Origin: Prochilodus magdalenae
Taxonomy: Eukaryota; Chordata; Actinopteri; Characiformes; Prochilodontidae
DNA length: 64,000 nucleotides
Direction of reading: 5' to 3'
Assembly: GCA_024036415.1 (NCBI GenBank)
Contig: JAMWET010000805.1
Coordinates: forward strand, 227,501-291,500
A program made the position numbers and the translations under genes. The notes under the pieces were generated by a model, which was given only the letters and a program-made list of their open reading frames with translations, was not told the origin of the DNA and did not search any database. Shown here piece by piece: positions 59,993 through 64,000 of the stretch (position 1 is the first letter of the stretch; each line of letters begins with the position of its first letter).

Positions 59993-60212
59993 CCGTGGCT
60001 CAGTGGTTAACACCTTCACCCACCAAGAAACTACCACCCCATGTCGGAGACTGGGGTTCAAATCCCAGCCTAGGTAGCAAATGCTGAGCTATACCAATAA
60101 GAGTCCTTGGGCAAGACTCCTAACGCTACACTGGCCTACCTGTAATAAGAGTAACCTTGTAAGTCGCTCTGGATAAGAGCGTCAGCTAAATGCCTGTAAT
60201 GTAAATGTAAAT
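59993..60212 (+). mobile_element. tRNA-derived SINE, family 2
   Basis: Same organisation as the copy at 50852: CCGTGGCTCAGTGGTTAAC box A region, GGGGTTCAAATCCC box B, GAGTCCTTGGGCAAGACTCC and the GTCGCTCTGGATAAGAGCGT tail. Near full length. Confidence 0.85.
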
Positions 60213-61047
60213 GTTCCATAATCCAACAGATGTACTTGTAGAGATTAAGGCACTAAATGGTAAAGCTTTACACTGAGTGTTGATTAACTAACATGAAATG
60301 AAACGTTAATCTACATGAAGAACTTAACATTAGTTAACCATTGTTAATGTATTACACCATACTAACTAATGGACTACTTCATGTTACTCCACGAATCCTC
60401 TTACCTCATCTCTACCTAAAGCTACTGTTCTACTGCTCCTCCTTTAATTCCACTAATGTAGGTTGTTAAGAACAAGGGTTGCTAATTCTGCACACAGTGT
60501 TGCTCTGTTAATGTTATGTTGGGTAAGAAGGACAGTAAACCAATGCATTGATGATTTAGCAGACACCTTGTAGGAGTCCTAATACTGACATTGTGCCTGA
60601 GAAGCAACTAATCGAAGAACACTAGTCCAGATGACTGCTCTACCGAGTTCCACTGTGTGACTGTGTATGTGTGTGGCTGTTTGCAGGCAGTGTGGAGGTG
60701 TGGGTGGGATATTTCGCGATCGCACGCTACTCATGCCGTCCTGATTTGCGTAGCGGCTGTCACTGTCTTCTACTACACCCAGCCGATACAGATGTCCGGT
60801 GCCTGAGCCTGAACCTTTTCACTGCTTTCTCATAATTACAAGAGCAACAAACAAACATCCAACCCAGCAGGAATCTCAGGAGCAGAAATGGACATTGAAT
60901 CATTCAGTGGGGGTTGATCTGAAATGGTGCATCACTGTAAAGAACCTTACAGACTTGGGTTTATTCACAGTGGTGGTCAGAGTGTCTACAGCTCATATAT
61001 AGCCATTTGTTTACTATCCAAAATGACCAGTTGATCAAAGTCCTATC

Positions 61048-61850
61048 ACTGAGCACTTTATCGGCCACTCCTACTTTGTATCTAACATGTCCATTTTATC
61101 AGCTGTACTTGCCCGTTCAGTTCTTTGTGTAATTTGTAGTGAATCTGAACCTGACCTTACCTTTATCCTGTTCATCAGTGGTCAGGACCCCACCAGGACC
61201 ACCAGAAAGCTGGTATTATTTGGGTGATGGATCATTCTCAGCACTGCAGTGACACTGATGTGGTGGTGTGCTGTTAAGGCCAATCTATTAGACACTCCAA
61301 CGTTACTGGTCCACCTTGTAGATGTACAGACACAATAGCTCACCTGCTGCTGCACAGTGCAGTGTTGATCACCCTCTAGTGCTTCATCAGTGGTCACAGG
61401 ACGCTGCCCACAGGACGCTGCCCACAGGACGCTGCCTATAGGACGCTGCCCACAGGACGCTGCCCACAGGACGCTGCCTGCAGGACGCTGCCCACAGGAC
61501 GCTGCCCACAGGACGCTGCCCACAGGACATTGTTAGCTGGGTAGATTTGGTGAACTATTCTCAGTCCAGCAGTGACACTGAGGTGTCCAGCAGCACTGCT
61601 GTGTCTGATCCACTCACACCAGCACAACACACACTAACACACCACCACTGCAGTCACTGCAGTGCTGAGAATGATCCGCAATCCACATAATACCTGCTCT
61701 CTGGTGGGGTCCTGACCTTTGAAGAACACTGGGAAAGGGGAGAAACAAAGAATTCAGAGAAATAGGTGGACTACAGTCTGTCATTGTAGAACTACAAATT
61801 CTCCTATATGGTAAGTGGTATGGTATATATATAGAGGTGCTAAACTCAGG
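61048..61850. repeat. Palindromic repeat family D, long copy with minisatellite centre
   Basis: The left arm (GGTCAGGACCCCACCAG, ATCATTCTCAGCACTGCAGT) and right arm (CACTGCAGTGCTGAGAATGA, CTGGTGGGGTCCTGACC) are inverted copies. Between them sits a 14-bp tandem repeat at 61395-61529. The arms contain no coding frame. Confidence 0.8.
61395..61529. repeat. 14-bp minisatellite CACAGGACGCTGCC
   Basis: About 9.6 head-to-tail units with a few variants (TATAGGACGCTGCC, TGCAGGACGCTGCC), in the centre of the palindromic element. The repeat produces a false reading frame on the minus strand. Confidence 0.92.
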
Positions 61851-62951
61851 TTCCCATGATGCCACTTTTGAACAGTTCTGTTGGTCAGTTTTGCTAGAAC
61901 AGAACATTTCACAATTAAACCACTTGAAATGACATGGTTTATATATTAACCTTTTCATACTGCAGAAATTTGGGAAATCTACCTGTAATACAATGCATGT
62001 GTAAACATGGTTACATTTATTAAAGTAATTAACGGCCTTTTAATAATCAGGATATAAACAGTACATAATAAGCTTGTGTTTAGAAAATATTGTGTGTAAT
62101 TGTGAGTGTCCATGGTATAAATATCTCGGGGGGACAGCTGGATAACTAAATATCTTTCAAGGTTGCCATTAATACCCTTTTCATTGCATCACTAGTTGTA
62201 CGGTGTTATGTTGTGGACCTATAGATTATAAGACTTATTGTAATTGTATTCTAGTTGCTCATATGTTTACACTATTGACCCAACACACTCAGAGAGGCTC
62301 CACGCATGTACACCGAGAAGGTTAACACCAGGACCAACTGCAGTGATATAATAAAGTCCTTTGATAATGAGAGCAGATTGTGTTAGTAGTTTCTGTTTCA
62401 CACTTCCCTTCTGATTATACTGTGTATGGCTCCATCTACTGAATGCGTGTGGTAGTGTAGTGATCTCTGCGTTTTCTCATTCATCATGAGAAATGGACGT
62501 TACACCATGAAGTAAATACTACTTGGTAAATACTACTCATATTACTTGGTAGGGAGGAGTGCAAAATGCATTTAAAGGTGATGATTTAAATAAATAATAT
62601 TAATATTAACTAATCATATTCAATAAATAATCCACTCAATGTGTGGCCAAGATACAATTCTCTGCGGATTTTAAAAAGCAGATACTAAAAAAGCCTTGGA
62701 GTATTATATTCCACTGCTTCACAAAATAGACTTCTATGCAGACATGGTTGGTATTTAGTGTATTCAGCGTATTTTAATTTTTAATTGAAGGTGTGAATTG
62801 TATCTACCTGTAATAGGCATATAAACCATGGTGAATACATGTATGTGCGATGACACAAGGAGAAAAACGGCATTTCAGCAATATAAGTGATCTCGCCGTG
62901 AGGAATAATACACCTTATCTATATCACTGTCTCTGTGTTTGTCTGTTCTAG

Positions 62952-63098
62952 AGGGCAATGCGGGTGAGGAGTCACTCTATGGAGACGATGGTGGGCTCTC
63001 ACAAACACAAGCCTGCAGGAGGAGGAGGAGTTCCGTCCAGTGTGAGTGGAGGAGTGCTCCCTCAGAGCAGCACTGAGTGCACCAAGAGCACCTTCACG
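62952..63098 (+). CDS. rap1gap2: rap1gap2 exon 15 (RVRSHSMETMVG..TKST segment)
   Basis: 147 nt, 49 codons, phase 0. Acceptor TTGTCTGTTCTAG. The donor ACG|GTGAGA runs straight into a GA microsatellite. It begins RAMRVRSHSMETMVGS, matching human RAP1GAP2 (RAIRVRSHSMETMVG); RAP1GAP has SRSQSMDAMG. A glycine- and serine-rich linker follows, then ECTKSTFT. TKST fits the TKxT motif reported in human RAP1GAP2 for binding synaptotagmin-like protein 1. The segment is basic and serine-rich, probably unstructured and phosphorylated. The rest of the C-terminus lies past the window. Confidence 0.94.
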
Positions 63099-63133
63099 GT
63101 GAGAGAGAGAGAGAGACAGAAAGAGAGGGGGAC

Positions 63134-63182
<49 letters not shown>
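63099..63182. repeat. GA microsatellite starting at the exon 15 donor
   Basis: GTGAGAGAGAGAGAG begins at the splice donor itself. The run has GACAGAAAGAGAGG interruptions and a pure GA stretch from about 63137. Confidence 0.93.
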
Positions 63183-63186
<4 letters not shown>

Positions 63187-63697
63187 CACAGAGAGAAAGA
63201 TAGCATTAAAGCTCTACTATAAAACTTTATTGGATGATGTAACTGCCTGAGGGGGTTTCAGATTGGTGCTTAACCGTTCAGCCCTCCACTGTTAGCTTTA
63301 TTTCATTAGTGCCTCCCTAAGGGTCAGTGTCTGACCACTGTGTTTGCTTGTTTACTTGTTTTCATATATTTTCAGAACAAAACAACAAAGACAAACCGAA
63401 ACAGCTAACCTACGAAATCAGCCAAACCTAACCTGAATAGCTGAATGCTGGTTTTCTGTCTGAACGCATATTGAGGTTACCGTTAGAGTTGGGTTAGACA
63501 TACATACATACATGCAGTCCTGCCTAAACAAGCAAGTTATCATTCAGGATAAAGGATCAATCAAACCTGAGTAATTAAGACATGCTGCTAATTGGCTGGT
63601 GGCATTGAGGATGCATCACTATACGGCTTTGTTCTACTTGTTCTTGGTTATTTTGTATTGTATCTCTGCTTCATGTGTGATTATTCATTATATATAT

Positions 63698-63942
63698 CGT
63701 CGCTGTCCAAAGAAAAACAAGTATCTCCAAAACTGCAACTTTCCAGGAGAGGCCAAAAACCTCATTCAATTTTAATGTAAGTCAATGGAACCAGACGTCT
63801 TTCCAAGCACTTTTGGGCCTTATCTGTTGGTCCACTTATCATGCAATTCTCCCACAGTGTAAACAGCAGCTGCTGTTTTCAAATGATGCATAAAAGTCAA
63901 AATGGACAAAAATGGAGATACATGGTTTTCATTGGACAGCGA

Positions 63943-63944
<2 letters not shown>
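63698..63944. mobile_element. MITE family with CTGTCCAA ends, copy 2
   Basis: About 245 bp, same structure as the copy at 50603, in the same orientation and perhaps 80-85% alike by eye. It is inserted at the edge of a TA repeat. Confidence 0.85.

Positions 63945-64000
<56 letters not shown>

Larger units (their letters stand above)
59065..62951. other. Intron 14 (3.9 kb)
   Basis: A MITE-like pair of inverted ends (near 59095-59140 and 59930-59975) brackets a GT repeat (59177-59258) and unassigned DNA. A tRNA-derived SINE of family 2 lies at about 59993-60212. A palindromic element with a 14-bp minisatellite in its centre lies at about 61048-61850. The stretches 60215-61040 and 61850-62950 are AT-rich and unassigned. 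Confidence 0.65.
12186..63098 (+). other. rap1gap2: rap1gap2 gene body (15 recognised coding exons, both ends outside)
   Basis: Fifteen plus-strand exons join in one open frame of 512 codons. The product is a GTPase-activating protein that switches off Rap1 by catalysing GTP hydrolysis through an asparagine thumb rather than an arginine finger. Assignment to RAP1GAP2 rather than RAP1GAP rests on paralogue-specific segments, compared from memory: VGTPTS followed by an acidic CEEEE run, YCTGSSLGNLI, VPQIAK, LFGNNEE, and RVRSHSMETMVG. RAP1GAP differs at each of these. All recognised introns are GT..AG. The initiator exon and the C-terminal exons are not in the window. Whether this is the a or b teleost co-orthologue cannot be told. 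Known mammalian roles are in platelet granule secretion and neuronal signalling; a similar role here is inference. Confidence 0.93.
63099..64000. other. Start of intron 15, incomplete
   Basis: It begins with a GA microsatellite (63099-63182), then about 500 nt with no recognised element, a MITE (63698-63944) and a TA repeat that runs off the end of the window. Confidence 0.75.

Noticed and set aside
61182..61630. Minus-strand frames with repeated GSVLWAASCGQRP
   Set aside because: Translation of the 14-bp minisatellite inside a palindromic repeat.

Overview
The window is vertebrate genomic DNA, almost certainly from a teleost fish. Exons are short and bounded by GT/AG introns, and the introns carry typical fish repeats: Tc1-like transposons, tRNA-derived SINEs, LINE tails and dense microsatellites. 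No bacterial, phage or viral gene organisation is visible. The order of fish was not established.

One protein-coding gene is recognisable, on the plus strand. It is a rap1gap2-type gene (Rap1 GTPase-activating protein 2, also called GARNL4). I located 15 coding exons between 12186 and 63098. Together they give 1,537 nt: one leading split-codon base followed by 512 codons in a single open frame, with every junction phase compatible. The encoded part runs from a KQEL/TAPPTMK segment, through the N-terminal half and the complete RapGAP catalytic domain (including the HIGND segment with the catalytic asparagine), to a serine-rich C-terminal segment that holds a TKST motif. The true first exon(s) lie before the window or were not recognised, and the last exons lie beyond base 64000. 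In the exon numbering used here, exon 1 to exon 2 is a 22-kb intron, exon 12 to exon 13 only 99 nt.

Layout. Bases 1-12185 are upstream intron or 5' flank, rich in repeats. Bases 12271-34231 are the large intron, with LINE, Tc1 and SINE pieces, a long GA tract, a CTTT tract and two speculative alternative first exons. Bases 34268-40790 hold two micro-exon-sized exons and possibly a third. Bases 40791-63098 hold the exon cluster coding for the GAP domain, with introns invaded by MITEs, SINEs, two transposon-derived hairpins, and a 40-bp minisatellite of about 1 kb.

No new multi-gene system is supported. The observations most worth checking are: (1) a Tc1-like family present in four copies that all keep the transposase HTH and C-terminal tail but lack the DDE core; (2) a hairpin with arms of about 650 bp inside intron 5, produced by inverted duplication of a decayed Tc1 element plus flank; (3) a second hairpin with a TA-repeat loop in intron 2; (4) a candidate 33-nt micro-exon; (5) possible alternative first exons; and (6) the 40-bp G-rich minisatellite between catalytic-domain exons.
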